DNA from: Thalassovita mangrovi
GTDB lineage: Bacteria; Pseudomonadota; Alphaproteobacteria; Rhodobacterales; Rhodobacteraceae
DNA length: 64,000 nucleotides
Direction: 5' to 3'
Assembly (NCBI RefSeq): GCF_009857745.1
Contig: NZ_WWEN01000009.1
Location: 123,338 to 187,337 of the forward strand
In this document: piece by piece, positions 10,169 to 18,048 of the stretch
How the letters are laid out: the number at the start of each line of letters is the position of its first letter
Numbering within the stretch: the first letter of the stretch is position 1
The notes under the pieces: generated by a model
What the model was told of the DNA's origin: nothing
The model's database searches: none
Seen by the model: only the letters and a program-made list of their open reading frames with translations
Made by a program: the position numbers and the translations under genes

Positions 10169-10459
10169 ATGATCCTGACTGTTCTGAATGCCCTGGCCGA
10201 ACCGACGCGGCTGACTGCGATGGCGATCCTTGCCGATCACGGCGAACATTGCGTTTGCGAATTGATGGAGCGCTGTTCCGCCACCCAATCGCGGATGTCG
10301 CGGCACATGGGGGTGCTGAAAGCGGCCGGGCTGGTGATCGATCGGCGCGATGCGCAATGGGTCCGCTACCGGATCAATCCCGACCTTCCCGCCGATATTT
10401 CCGCCGCGGTCGAGGCCGTTCTGGCCTGCCGCAAGACCGCAGAAAGGAAAGCCGCATGA
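10169..10459 (+). CDS. ArsR-family metalloregulator
   Basis: A 96-residue winged-helix repressor of the ArsR/SmtB family. The helix region HCVCELMERCSATQSRMSRH carries the ELCVCDL-like metal-sensing motif, here C28-V-C30 with a third Cys at 36, as in As(III) sensors of the CxC type. The recognition helix is QSRMSRHMGVLKAAGLV. The protein presumably represses its own operon through the palindrome just upstream and is released by arsenite, antimonite or a similar thiophilic ion. Its stop overlaps the permease start (ATGA), so the permease is translationally coupled. Confidence 0.9.
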   Translation: MILTVLNALAEPTRLTAMAILADHGEHCVCELMERCSATQSRMSRHMGVLKAAGLVIDRRDAQWVRYRINPDLPADISAAVEAVLACRKTAERKAA

Positions 10460-11514
10460 CAAGCAATGTATCCGCGCCGCCGTCGCACCGCCCCGACTGG
10501 CAATGGCATCTGGGCGTTGCCGGGTTCGTGGTGGCCTGGTGGCTGGTCTATCACCAGCTTGCGCCGTTTGCCGAGTGGCTGGTGGCGCTGCTGCCGGTGG
10601 ATCGCGCCAGCCATACCGGCGAGGCGCTGGCGTTCTTCTTCTACGACGTGCCCAAGGTGATGATGCTGCTGACGCTGATCGTCTTCGCGATGGGCGTGGT
10701 GCGCAGCTTCTTCAGCCCGGAGAAGACCCGTGCGGTGCTGTCGGGGCGGCGCGAGGGGATCGGCAACGTGCTGGCTTCGGGGCTGGGCGTGCTGACGCCG
10801 TTCTGTTCCTGCTCGGCGGTGCCGTTGTTCATCGGTTTCGTGTCGGCGGGGGTGCCCTTGGGCGTGACCTTTTCCTTCCTGATCGCCGCCCCGATGGTCA
10901 ACGAGGTGGCGCTGGTGCTGCTGTTCGGGCTGGTCGGCTGGCAGGTGGCGCTGACCTATCTGGGGTTCGGGCTTGCCATCGCCGTGGTGGCGGGGCTGAT
11001 CATCGGCAAGCTGCGGCTGGAAGGCTGGCTGCAGGATTGGGTGCGTGACATCCATTCCGGCGCCAATGCGCCGGAGCTGCTGGAGGGCGAACACCTGACG
11101 ATGACCGACCGCTACCGACTGGGCATCGAGGCGGTGCGCGAGATTTTCGCCAAGGTCTGGATCTGGATCATCGCCGGGATCGCCATGGGCGCGCTGATCC
11201 ACGGTTACGTGCCCGAGGACCTGATGGCGCGGATCATGGGCGCGGATGCCTGGTGGTCGGTGCCCGCCGCTGTGGTCATGGGCATCCCGATGTACACCAA
11301 CGCCGCAGGGGTCATCCCGATCATCGAGGCGCTTTTAGGCAAGGGCGCGGCGCTTGGCACCGTTCTGGCCTTCATGATGAGCGTCATCGCGCTGTCGCTG
11401 CCCGAAATGATCATCCTGCACCAGGTCCTGAAGCTGCGCCTGATCGCCGTGTTCATCGGCACCGTCGCCTCCGGCATCCTGGCGGTGGGATACCTGTTCA
11501 ACCTGCTTTTCTGA
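10456..11514 (+). CDS. Permease of the DUF318/ArsP-like family
   Basis: A 352-residue membrane protein with about eight to ten hydrophobic segments. It carries the family signature TPFCSCSAVPLFIGF (Cys117 and Cys119) in the middle of a hydrophobic segment, with a matching second half motif GIPMYTNAAGVIPI, which suggests an internal repeat. DUF318 permeases include ArsP, which exports trivalent organoarsenicals, and many members sit next to ArsR regulators. The CSC pair could bind thiophilic metal species. The ATG at 10456 overlaps the arsR stop by four bases. The substrate is inferred from family and context only. Confidence 0.85.
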   Translation: MTSNVSAPPSHRPDWQWHLGVAGFVVAWWLVYHQLAPFAEWLVALLPVDRASHTGEALAFFFYDVPKVMMLLTLIVFAMGVVRSFFSPEKTRAVLSGRREGIGNVLASGLGVLTPFCSCSAVPLFIGFVSAGVPLGVTFSFLIAAPMVNEVALVLLFGLVGWQVALTYLGFGLAIAVVAGLIIGKLRLEGWLQDWVRDIHSGANAPELLEGEHLTMTDRYRLGIEAVREIFAKVWIWIIAGIAMGALIHGYVPEDLMARIMGADAWWSVPAAVVMGIPMYTNAAGVIPIIEALLGKGAALGTVLAFMMSVIALSLPEMIILHQVLKLRLIAVFIGTVASGILAVGYLFNLLF

Positions 11515-11523
11515 GGAACTGTC

Positions 11524-11760
11524 ATGAAAAACGTCAAAGTCTACGGCCCCGGCTGCAAGCGCTGCGAAACCACCGCCGAAATGGTCCGAGAGGCCGCGTC
11601 GAAGCTGGGTGTCGAGGTCGAAGTGGAAAAGGTCACCGATCCGCGCGAAATCGCGATGGCGGGCGTGATGTCGACGCCGGGGATCACGGTCGACGGTAAG
11701 CTGGTCCATGCGGGCGGCCTGCCGGACAAGGCGAAGCTGGACGGCTGGCTGGCGGGCTGA
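11524..11760 (+). CDS. Small thioredoxin-like redox protein
   Basis: A 78-residue thioredoxin-fold protein with the redox motif GPGCKRCETT (Cys11, Cys14) in the first helix and a cis-Pro segment STPGITVDGKLV. It belongs to the short glutaredoxin-like group (MTH895/TM0996 type), which lacks the N-terminal thioredoxin strand. Genes of this family recur directly behind DUF318 permeases. It follows the permease by nine bases with GAGGAACTG as ribosome binding site. A role in reducing or delivering the permease substrate is plausible but inferred. Confidence 0.85.
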   Translation: MKNVKVYGPGCKRCETTAEMVREAASKLGVEVEVEKVTDPREIAMAGVMSTPGITVDGKLVHAGGLPDKAKLDGWLAG

Positions 11761-11802
11761 GCGCCGCGCCGCCAGTCTTTTATTTCCTGGCCGGGCGCGG
11801 GG

Positions 11803-12591
11803 TTACACGTGCCCGACCTCTTTCAGGAACCCGATCAGCGCATCGGCATATTCCTCGGGCTGTTCGACGCAGGGGATATGACCGGCGCGGCGGATCAGGT
11901 GGAATTTCGACCCCGGAATCAGGCCGACGGTTTCGCGCACCAGATCAGGCGGGGTCGATCCGTCCTCGGACCCGGCGATACCCAGCGTCGGCAGCCGCAA
12001 GCCGCTGGTGGGCGTGTAGAAATCGGTGCCCGAGATCGCCGCGCAGCAGCCGATGTAGCCCTCTTCCGGTTGCCTTGTCATCATGTTGCGCCAGCCGGTC
12101 AGTTCGGCGGTTTCGCGGAACGGGCGGGAAAACCAGCGTTCCATCGTGGCGTCGGCCAAGGCTTCGATGCCGTTTTCCTTCACCGCCGCGATCCGGTCCT
12201 GCCACATCTGCGGCTGGCCGATCTTGGCGGCCGTATTCGACAGCACCAGCCCGCGCACCAGGTCGAGCCGCTTGACCGCCAGCCCCTGCGCGATCATGCC
12301 GCCGATGGACAGGCCGACGAAGACGCAATCCTTGACCTTCAGGTGATCCAGCAGCCGTTCGGTATCGCGCACCAGCATTCCCATCGAATAGGGGCCGGGC
12401 GGGCAGTCGGAAAGCCCGTGGCCGCGCTTGTCGAAGCGGATGATGCGCAGGCCCTTTGGCAGGCGCGGCACGATCTTGTCCCAGAGCCGGAAATCGGTGC
12501 CGAGCGAGTTGGCAAACACGATCGGCGCGCCGTCCGGGTCGCCGTCTTCGCGGTAGTGCAGCTTGATGTCTCCGATATCGGCGATGTGCAT
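11803..12591 (-). CDS. pcaD: 3-oxoadipate enol-lactonase-like alpha/beta hydrolase
   Basis: A 262-residue alpha/beta hydrolase with the oxyanion-hole region VFANSLGTDFRLWD, nucleophile elbow GLSIGGM, acid in GSEDGSTPP and catalytic His in RRAGHIPCVEQP. The NSLGTD and GLSIGGMIAQ motifs are those of PcaD, which hydrolyses 3-oxoadipate enol-lactone in the beta-ketoadipate pathway for aromatic catabolism. No other pca gene is adjacent, so the symbol is a family-level assignment. The ATG at 12591 is preceded by AAGGAGA; a further upstream start adds a non-conserved Arg/Pro-rich tail. Confidence 0.8.
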   Translation of the reverse strand: MHIADIGDIKLHYREDGDPDGAPIVFANSLGTDFRLWDKIVPRLPKGLRIIRFDKRGHGLSDCPPGPYSMGMLVRDTERLLDHLKVKDCVFVGLSIGGMIAQGLAVKRLDLVRGLVLSNTAAKIGQPQMWQDRIAAVKENGIEALADATMERWFSRPFRETAELTGWRNMMTRQPEEGYIGCCAAISGTDFYTPTSGLRLPTLGIAGSEDGSTPPDLVRETVGLIPGSKFHLIRRAGHIPCVEQPEEYADALIGFLKEVGHV

Positions 12592-12904
12592 GGCGGTTCT
12601 CCTTGTGACCGGTCGCCGGAAAGTCGGGGAAAAGCGCGGTGGGGTCAAATGGCATCTTTGCATTTTGTCATCCCCCGGATCGCTTGCGATCCGGTTCGCG
12701 CCCGACCCCGCCCCCCAGGGCGGGCGCGAATTGATGATACGGTTGCGCTTGATGCAACTTTGATACTTTTCGCGATGTCAGCGTAGATTTCATCGCGCCC
12801 ACCCTCGGGGCCGGGCGCGAACCTCTGTTGCGCAGTAGAGTGGGCGGGGAAAAGGCGTTTCGAAACGCCTTGGCAAGCCCGTTCGAACGGGCTTGCGCGG
12901 GCCC
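12592..12904. other. Intergenic region with several hairpins
   Basis: No gene is visible in these 313 bases. It holds a dyad around GGATCGC-TT-GCGATCC near 12675-12695, a G/C-rich hairpin around 12705-12725, and the two tandem perfect palindromes listed separately. The start region of the pcaD-like gene lies at the left edge. Confidence 0.5.
12854..12896. repeat. Two tandem perfect palindromes
   Basis: A 16-bp palindrome at 12854-12869 (GGCGTTTCGAAACGCC) is followed three bases later by a 24-bp palindrome at 12873-12896, made of GCAAGCCC, GTTCGAAC and GGGCTTGC. Both are centred on TTCGAA. They lie just downstream of the endonuclease-family gene end (stop at 12905, minus strand), so they could form its transcript end. 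The structure is REP-like. Confidence 0.6.
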
Positions 12905-14107
12905 TTACTCCTCCTCCACCCCCAGCCGGATATGGGCCATGATCTGGCCGTGGTCGGAGGCGAGCTTGTTATAGGGCGCCTCGGGGTGGGACCCGTCGGT
13001 GATGTGATCGTTAAAGGTGCTGAAATAGTCCATCCGGCCGATCCGCTTCTTGTAGTCGGGATGGAAATGGCGGCTGAGAAAGATCTGGTCGACGGATTCG
13101 TAGATGCCGCCGAAGGCCGCCGTATAGACCATGTCGCGCTGCGATTTGCGCACGAACAGTTTCTCCGCCGAATGCAGACGTACCCGCTCCACCGAGTCGG
13201 TGATCAGCTTGGCCTCTTCGCGGGAATAGCGGTCGTCTGCGTCCCGCGCGTTGTGGCGCAGCATCCATGCGTAGTTGATGAAGGGCAGCTCGCCGGCGAC
13301 GATTTCGGAACTGACCGAATGTTCACCGTCGTTGAAATCGCCCAGGGCGATGACCGGGCGGCCCTTGTCGAGCTCCGCCACGATGGCGCGGCGCAGCACC
13401 CAGGCCTCGGCCATCCGCCACACGCCGCTGCGCAAGCTGCCCATGGCGCGGCCCACCGGATCGTAGCGGGTCAGATCGGCCTCGGGCGCAAAGGGCGCGC
13501 CGGGGGGCTTGTGATATTCGCCGAGCTTGGATTTCAGGTGACAGCAGAACACGCTGATCACGTCGCTGCCCACCGGCACCCGCACCTTGAGGATCGGGCG
13601 CGACAGGCGCGACAGGGTGTAGTGACTGCAATCCTCGCCGGTCAGTTCGCGGAACGGGATGGTGAGTGGCTCGTCGAGGTCCTGGATGATTTCCGGCGCG
13701 CCGACGAAGCCGTGGCGCGACAGGATGGCGACGCCGGGGCGGCGTTCGCCGGGCTGCCCGGTATCGTTGGCGTTGGGGGCGAAGGCCAGCGCCGCGTCGC
13801 GGTAGGGGGTGTAGCCCAGTTTCCGGAACACCGCCTTCTTGTGATAGCGTTTCGAGGCGTCGGGGATGACGGCGGCGTTATAGGCTTCTCCCCTTATATC
13901 GGCCTCCTCGATCACCTCGCGCAGGGCGTCTTCTTCGAACACTTCCTGGAAACCGACGATATCGGCGTCCATGGTCAGGATCTGGTCGGCGACCCAGTCG
14001 AGCTTCCAGGCGTATTCTTCCGGCGTGTAGGTCTGGAACCGGTAATATTCCTTGTCGGCGCCGATCAGGTTCTTGACGTTGAAGCTGGCGATGGTGAAGC
14101 GGGTCAT
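12905..14107 (-). CDS. Endonuclease/exonuclease/phosphatase family protein
   Basis: A 400-residue cytoplasmic protein of the DNase I/sphingomyelinase-like superfamily. Diagnostic motifs in order are TIASFNVKNL (Asn), DIVGFQEVFE (metal-binding Glu), FCCHLKSK, VIALGDFNDGEHS (Asp and Asn) and ASDHGQIMAHI (catalytic Asp-His pair). The set of metal ligands and the His base are intact, so it should be an active metal-dependent phosphoesterase; whether on nucleic acid, lipid or another phosphodiester is not clear. No signal peptide is seen. It stands alone between the pcaD-like gene and the DUF4265 gene. Confidence 0.88.
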   Translation of the reverse strand: MTRFTIASFNVKNLIGADKEYYRFQTYTPEEYAWKLDWVADQILTMDADIVGFQEVFEEDALREVIEEADIRGEAYNAAVIPDASKRYHKKAVFRKLGYTPYRDAALAFAPNANDTGQPGERRPGVAILSRHGFVGAPEIIQDLDEPLTIPFRELTGEDCSHYTLSRLSRPILKVRVPVGSDVISVFCCHLKSKLGEYHKPPGAPFAPEADLTRYDPVGRAMGSLRSGVWRMAEAWVLRRAIVAELDKGRPVIALGDFNDGEHSVSSEIVAGELPFINYAWMLRHNARDADDRYSREEAKLITDSVERVRLHSAEKLFVRKSQRDMVYTAAFGGIYESVDQIFLSRHFHPDYKKRIGRMDYFSTFNDHITDGSHPEAPYNKLASDHGQIMAHIRLGVEEE

Positions 14108-14167
14108 GGGCGGGCCTGTGGTTGCGTGCTTAAAATGTCTGCCTGTGTTTGTGATACACGCAAAGCG

Positions 14168-14626
14168 TCAGCTTTTCACGACGAGATGGCCAACAGCCCC
14201 TTCTTCGACTTCCCACACGCCTGCCGCCGTGCCGGCTTCCAGCAGGGCGCGGGCGGTTGCGATATCGGTGTCGGGCGGGATGTCGACCGCATAGAGCAAA
14301 TAGCCGAAATTGCCCTCATCGTAGGTGCAGCCGAGGTCCCGCAGCGGGGTCCAGTAGGTCCTGAACGCCCTTTGGCCGGCATGGTCCGAAGGTCTTATCC
14401 GGTAGCTGGAATGCCCGCCGATGAAGAGCAGCTTTTCAAAGACCAGCTGCGACCCGCGTTTGCGGGCGATGACAATGTCGCGGTAGCTCAGCCCGGTGGC
14501 GAAGAAAGGGGTGCTCTGCAGCCGGTAGCGGTCATGGCCAAGCCCTTCGACGAAGATGTTTTCGCTGGCCCGCCCGTGTTCCGCGTCGTCGGGAAGATCG
14601 ATTGTCAGTTTGCCGATATTGGCCAT
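14168..14626 (-). CDS. DUF4265 family protein
   Basis: A 152-residue soluble protein matching the DUF4265 layout: an N-terminal ASENIFVEGLGHDRYRLQST, then PFFATGLSYRDIVIAR and a C-terminal alpha/beta part with TYWTPLRDLGCTYDEGNF. Family members are small cytoplasmic proteins of unknown function. The ATG at 14626 has GGGAAG upstream; the open frame continues into the intergenic region but the added sequence is not conserved-looking. It is transcribed in the same direction as its neighbours but separated by 60-90 bases on each side. Confidence 0.75.
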   Translation of the reverse strand: MANIGKLTIDLPDDAEHGRASENIFVEGLGHDRYRLQSTPFFATGLSYRDIVIARKRGSQLVFEKLLFIGGHSSYRIRPSDHAGQRAFRTYWTPLRDLGCTYDEGNFGYLLYAVDIPPDTDIATARALLEAGTAAGVWEVEEGAVGHLVVKS

Positions 14627-14712
14627 TGCTTCCCGGTTTCCGTTTCCACCCTCGAAATCTGCGGCACTAATTGCGCGGCGGGGCAGGGGCCCCGCCCGCT
14701 CTGGGCGTTGCC

Positions 14713-15687
14713 TCAGACCGATAGGCCCTGCAAGGCGCGGACATACATGTCCGGGTCGACGTTGCCGCCCGAGGCGACCACGATCACCGTTTCGGATGTC
14801 AGTTCGGAGGCGTGGCTCAGCGCCGCGGCCAGCGCCGCCGCGCCGCCCGGTTCGATCACGATCTTCAGCCGCAGGAAGGCCTGCGCCATCGCGTTCAGGC
14901 ATTCACCGTCGCTGACCACGATGCCCGCCCCACACAGCCGCTGCAGGATCGGGAAGGTGATGTCGCCCACCGAGGGCGTCATGATCGCGTCGCAGATCGA
15001 CCCGGTCGTATGCGCGTTGTATTCGATCTTGCCGCTGAGCAGCGAGCGTTTGGCGTCGTCGAAGCCTTCGGGTTCGCAGGGCCGCACTGTCATTTTCGGC
15101 GCCCGGGCCTCCAGCGCCAGCGCGATGCCCGAGGTCATGCCGCCGCCGCCGCAGGGGACCAGCACGTCGGCTTCCTCGATGCCCATTTCCCCGGCCTGTT
15201 CGGCGATTTCCAGCCCGATCGTGCCCTGTCCCGCGATCACCACCGGGTCGTCGAAGGGCTTGATCAGGGTCAGCCCGCGTTCTTCCGACATCTTGGCGCC
15301 GATTTCGCGCCGGTCCTCGGTTTCGCGGTCGTACAGCACCACCTCGGCGCCGAGCGCGCGGGTGTTGTCGATCTTCAGCTGCGGCGCGTCCTTCGGCATG
15401 ATGATCACCGACGGCACCCCGTGCTGCTGGGCGGCATAGGCGACGCCCTGGGCGTGGTTGCCGCTTGAAAAGGCGATGACGCCCTTGGCGCGGGTATCGG
15501 GATCGAGCAATGAGACCGCCGCCCAGCCGCCGCGGAACTTGAAGCTTCCGGTATGCTGCAGGCATTCGGATTTCACCAGCACCCGGCGCCCGGCGATTTC
15601 ATCCAGGAAGGGCGAGGACAAAAGCGGGGTCTTGCGCGCCTTGCCCGCCAGCCGCCCGGCGGCGGCGTCGATCATGTCGATATTCAT
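14713..15687 (-). CDS. Threonine/serine dehydratase, PLP-dependent
   Basis: A 324-residue fold-type II PLP enzyme of the serine/threonine dehydratase family. The PLP lysine is in GSFKFRGG, the substrate loop is SSGNHAQG, and the glycine-rich phosphate loop is CGGGGMTSG. There is no C-terminal ACT-like regulatory domain, so it is the short catabolic form (threo-3-hydroxyaspartate, serine or threonine deamination, or serine racemase-like). It is the last gene of a coupled operon: its ATG at 15687 overlaps the preceding hydrolase stop by four bases, and AAAGGAGA precedes it. Confidence 0.9.
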   Translation of the reverse strand: MNIDMIDAAAGRLAGKARKTPLLSSPFLDEIAGRRVLVKSECLQHTGSFKFRGGWAAVSLLDPDTRAKGVIAFSSGNHAQGVAYAAQQHGVPSVIIMPKDAPQLKIDNTRALGAEVVLYDRETEDRREIGAKMSEERGLTLIKPFDDPVVIAGQGTIGLEIAEQAGEMGIEEADVLVPCGGGGMTSGIALALEARAPKMTVRPCEPEGFDDAKRSLLSGKIEYNAHTTGSICDAIMTPSVGDITFPILQRLCGAGIVVSDGECLNAMAQAFLRLKIVIEPGGAAALAAALSHASELTSETVIVVASGGNVDPDMYVRALQGLSV

Positions 15688-16523
15688 GCCGGTTCTCCTT
15701 TGCTGAGGCATTGCAGCCAATCACCGATTGCGGCCTGTGCCTCGGGTTCGTCCAGGAACGGAACATGCGCCCGGTCGGCGACATGTGCAACGATCAGATC
15801 GGGATTGCGGCGTTTCATTTCCTCGACTGTCTGGAAACTGAGCAGATCGGAGTTCGCGCCGTGGATGACGGCGCAGGGCAGCGGCGCGATTGCGTCGAAA
15901 TAGGGCCACAGATCGGGGGCGGTCGTGGATGCCTCGACCACCGCGTCGCGCAGTTTCGGGTCGTAGCTGAGCCGCACGCCTTCGGGTGTTTCGACATGGG
16001 TGCGGGCGACTTCCTCGCGCCAGCGTTCCAGCGGCACGCCGGGGAATTTTTCCGCCATCGCCGCCTTGCGGGCGCGGGCCATTTCATCGAAGTTGCGGAA
16101 ATCCGGCTGCACCCCGAGATAGGTCAGGATATCCGCGATCCCGGAGCCTTCCAGCACCGGGCCGATATCGTTCAGGCAGACGCCCAGCAGCCGGTCCTTG
16201 GCGCCCATCGCCAGCCCCATCGCGATCATGCCGCCGCGCGAGGTGCCGAGGATCGCAACCTTGTCGATCCCGAGGTGATCGAGCAGTTCCAAAGCGTCCT
16301 GCGCTTCGCGCTGCAGGCTGTAGCTGTGGTAATCGGCGGCGTGATCGGACCGGCCGCGGCCGCGGTAATCCATCCGGATCATCCGCACCCCAGCCAGCTG
16401 CGGCGCGACGAAGTCGAAATCGCGGGCGTTGCGGGTCAGGCCGGACAGGCACAGGACCGGCAGGCCGCTGCCTGCATCCTCGTAATAGATCGACACGCCG
16501 TCGGAACTGGTAAAATGCGGCAT
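15684..16523 (-). CDS. Alpha/beta hydrolase
   Basis: A 279-residue alpha/beta hydrolase with oxyanion segment LCLSGLTRNARDFDF, nucleophile elbow GTSRGGM, catalytic acid near GANSDLLS and His in ADRAHVPFLDEP. The sequence MDYRGRGRSD is typical of the epoxide-hydrolase/carboxyl-esterase branch. The substrate is unknown. It is coupled on both sides: the start overlaps the dehalogenase stop by one base (TGATG) and its end overlaps the dehydratase start. The operon order dehalogenase, hydrolase, dehydratase suggests breakdown of a small hydroxy or halo acid, by inference only. Confidence 0.88.
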   Translation of the reverse strand: MPHFTSSDGVSIYYEDAGSGLPVLCLSGLTRNARDFDFVAPQLAGVRMIRMDYRGRGRSDHAADYHSYSLQREAQDALELLDHLGIDKVAILGTSRGGMIAMGLAMGAKDRLLGVCLNDIGPVLEGSGIADILTYLGVQPDFRNFDEMARARKAAMAEKFPGVPLERWREEVARTHVETPEGVRLSYDPKLRDAVVEASTTAPDLWPYFDAIAPLPCAVIHGANSDLLSFQTVEEMKRRNPDLIVAHVADRAHVPFLDEPEAQAAIGDWLQCLSKGEPA

Positions 16524-17209
16524 CAGGACCTCGCGATATCGGGAATGGCGGTCAGGTCGGACAGGATGTGATGAGGCTTGCCGGGCAGCCGGTCGACCGG
16601 ATCGCCGCCGCGGTTGACCCAGGCGGTGACAAAGCCGTAGCCCGCCGCCGCCCCCGCATCCCAGCCGTTGGACGATACGAACAGCACCTCGTCACCGGCG
16701 CAGCCGAAGCGTTCGCCGACGAGGTCGTAGACCACGCGCGCCGGTTTGAACACGCCAACGCTTTCCACCGACAGCACATCGTCGAGCACGTCGCCGATCC
16801 CGGCGCTGTCCACCGCGCCCTTCAGCATGTCGGGCGATCCGTTCGACAGGATCGCGGTGTTCATCCCCGCCGCCTTCAGATCGGCCAGCATCTTGGGGAC
16901 TTCCGGATAGGCCTGCAATTCCCAGTACAGCGCCAGCAGCCGTTCGCGCAGCGCCGGGTCGCCATTGAGCCCGCAGGCTTCCAGCGACCAGTCGAGCCCG
17001 TCCTGGGTGACCTGCCAGAAATCGGTATGTTCGCCCATGATGGCGCGCAGCCAGCTGTATTGCAGCTGTTTCAGCCGCCAGTGTTCGGCCAGTTTCGGCC
17101 AGGTGTCGGCCAGGGCCTCGTTGCCCGGCTCGGCGGCGGCCAGCCTTGCGGCGGCGGCGACGTCGAACAGGGTGCCGTAGGCGTCGAAAATGCAGGTTGT
17201 GATGGTCAT
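16523..17209 (-). CDS. Haloacid dehalogenase, type II
   Basis: A 228-residue HAD-superfamily enzyme of the L-2-haloacid dehalogenase group. Motif I is CIFDAYGTLFD with the nucleophilic Asp, motif II is ILSNGSP, the Lys is in GVFKPARVVYDL, and the acid-loop motif is VSSNGWDAGAAAGYGF, in which the SSNxWD sequence is specific to type II dehalogenases. It hydrolyses 2-haloalkanoates to 2-hydroxy acids, or a related reaction. It is the first gene of a three-gene coupled operon. Confidence 0.9.
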   Translation of the reverse strand: MTITTCIFDAYGTLFDVAAAARLAAAEPGNEALADTWPKLAEHWRLKQLQYSWLRAIMGEHTDFWQVTQDGLDWSLEACGLNGDPALRERLLALYWELQAYPEVPKMLADLKAAGMNTAILSNGSPDMLKGAVDSAGIGDVLDDVLSVESVGVFKPARVVYDLVGERFGCAGDEVLFVSSNGWDAGAAAGYGFVTAWVNRGGDPVDRLPGKPHHILSDLTAIPDIARS

Positions 17210-17429
17210 GAGTGGTTCCTCCCGTGGGGGAGGTTGGCACGGTGCGGGGCCGAGGGGAAGGCCGGAATTGTCCCGTTTTCGTGACCGCAGCGGAGCCCGG
17301 TTTGCATTCGCCGGGCGGGGCGGTTAGGCTGGCCGCATCAACCCGAGCACCCGCCCCGGCACGTACCGGCAAATCGGCGGCCTCACAGATCAATCCCTTC
17401 AGATCAATCCCAACAGGACAGGACGACAG

Positions 17430-17858
17430 ATGACCCAGGTCAAGACGGGCGACACCGTACGCATTCACTATACCGGCACCTTGGCGGACGGATCGGTTTT
17501 CGACAGTTCCGAAGGCCGCGACCCGCTGGAATTCCAGGTCGCGAGCGGCCAGATCATCCCGGGGCTGGACGCGGCGCTGCCGGGCATGGCGGTCGGCGAC
17601 AAGAAAGTGGTCGAGGTGCCCTGCGCCGAAGCTTACGGCGAAACCAACCCGGAAGCGGTGCAGGCGGTGCCGCGCGCCGAGGTGCCGCCCGAGCTGCCGC
17701 TGGAGGTCGGGATTCAGCTGCAGGTGCAGACCAATGACGGCCAGGTGCTGCCGGTGACCATCGTCGAGGTGACCGAGGAAGCGGTGGTGCTGGACGCCAA
17801 CCACCCGCTGGCGGGCAAGGACCTGACCTTCGCGATCGAACTGGTTAGCATCGGCTGA
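17430..17858 (+). CDS. FKBP-type peptidyl-prolyl isomerase, SlyD-like
   Basis: A 142-residue FKBP-family protein: VRIHYTGTLADGSVFDSSEG opens the isomerase domain, IIPGLDAALPGMAVGDKK follows, and an inserted IF (insert-in-flap) chaperone domain (about residues 70-125) is present as in SlyD. The His-rich metal-binding tail of E. coli SlyD is absent, so a nickel-handling role is unlikely. It is cytoplasmic and acts as prolyl isomerase and folding helper. A 9-bp stem hairpin directly follows the stop. Confidence 0.9.
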   Translation: MTQVKTGDTVRIHYTGTLADGSVFDSSEGRDPLEFQVASGQIIPGLDAALPGMAVGDKKVVEVPCAEAYGETNPEAVQAVPRAEVPPELPLEVGIQLQVQTNDGQVLPVTIVEVTEEAVVLDANHPLAGKDLTFAIELVSIG

Positions 17859-17867
17859 TCCAGCCCG

Positions 17868-17889
17868 GCCCCCGTTTGGGAACGGGGGC
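17868..17889 (+). terminator. Hairpin after the FKBP gene
   Basis: GCCCCCGTT at 17868-17876 pairs with AACGGGGGC at 17881-17889 across a TGGG loop. It lies ten bases after the FKBP stop; no T-tract follows. Confidence 0.5.
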
Positions 17890-17911
17890 GCGCGATGATC
17901 CATCGCGTTGC

Positions 17912-17970
17912 AAAGCGCCGCGCGGCGCTTTACGGCGCCTCTGGCGCCGCGCCCCGGCGCGCGCCGGGGC
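17912..17970. repeat. Three consecutive perfect palindromes (REP-like cluster)
   Basis: AAAGCGCCGCGCGGCGCTTT (17912-17931), GGCGCC-TCT-GGCGCC (17934-17948) and a 20-bp palindrome made of GCCCCGGCGC plus GCGCCGGGGC (17951-17970) follow each other almost without gaps. They are intergenic, between the FKBP gene and the next membrane protein. Confidence 0.6.
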
Positions 17971-18048
17971 CCCGCCCGGTGTTCTGTGGGCTTGGTCTGT
18001 GGCAGAGTTGTGCTAGGTTCGGGCTGCAACATGACCCGAGGCCCCGCC

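Noticed and set aside
12893-15439. An 848-codon plus-strand open frame
   Set aside because: It lies opposite three recognisable minus-strand genes and its sequence is a low-complexity shadow of their frames.
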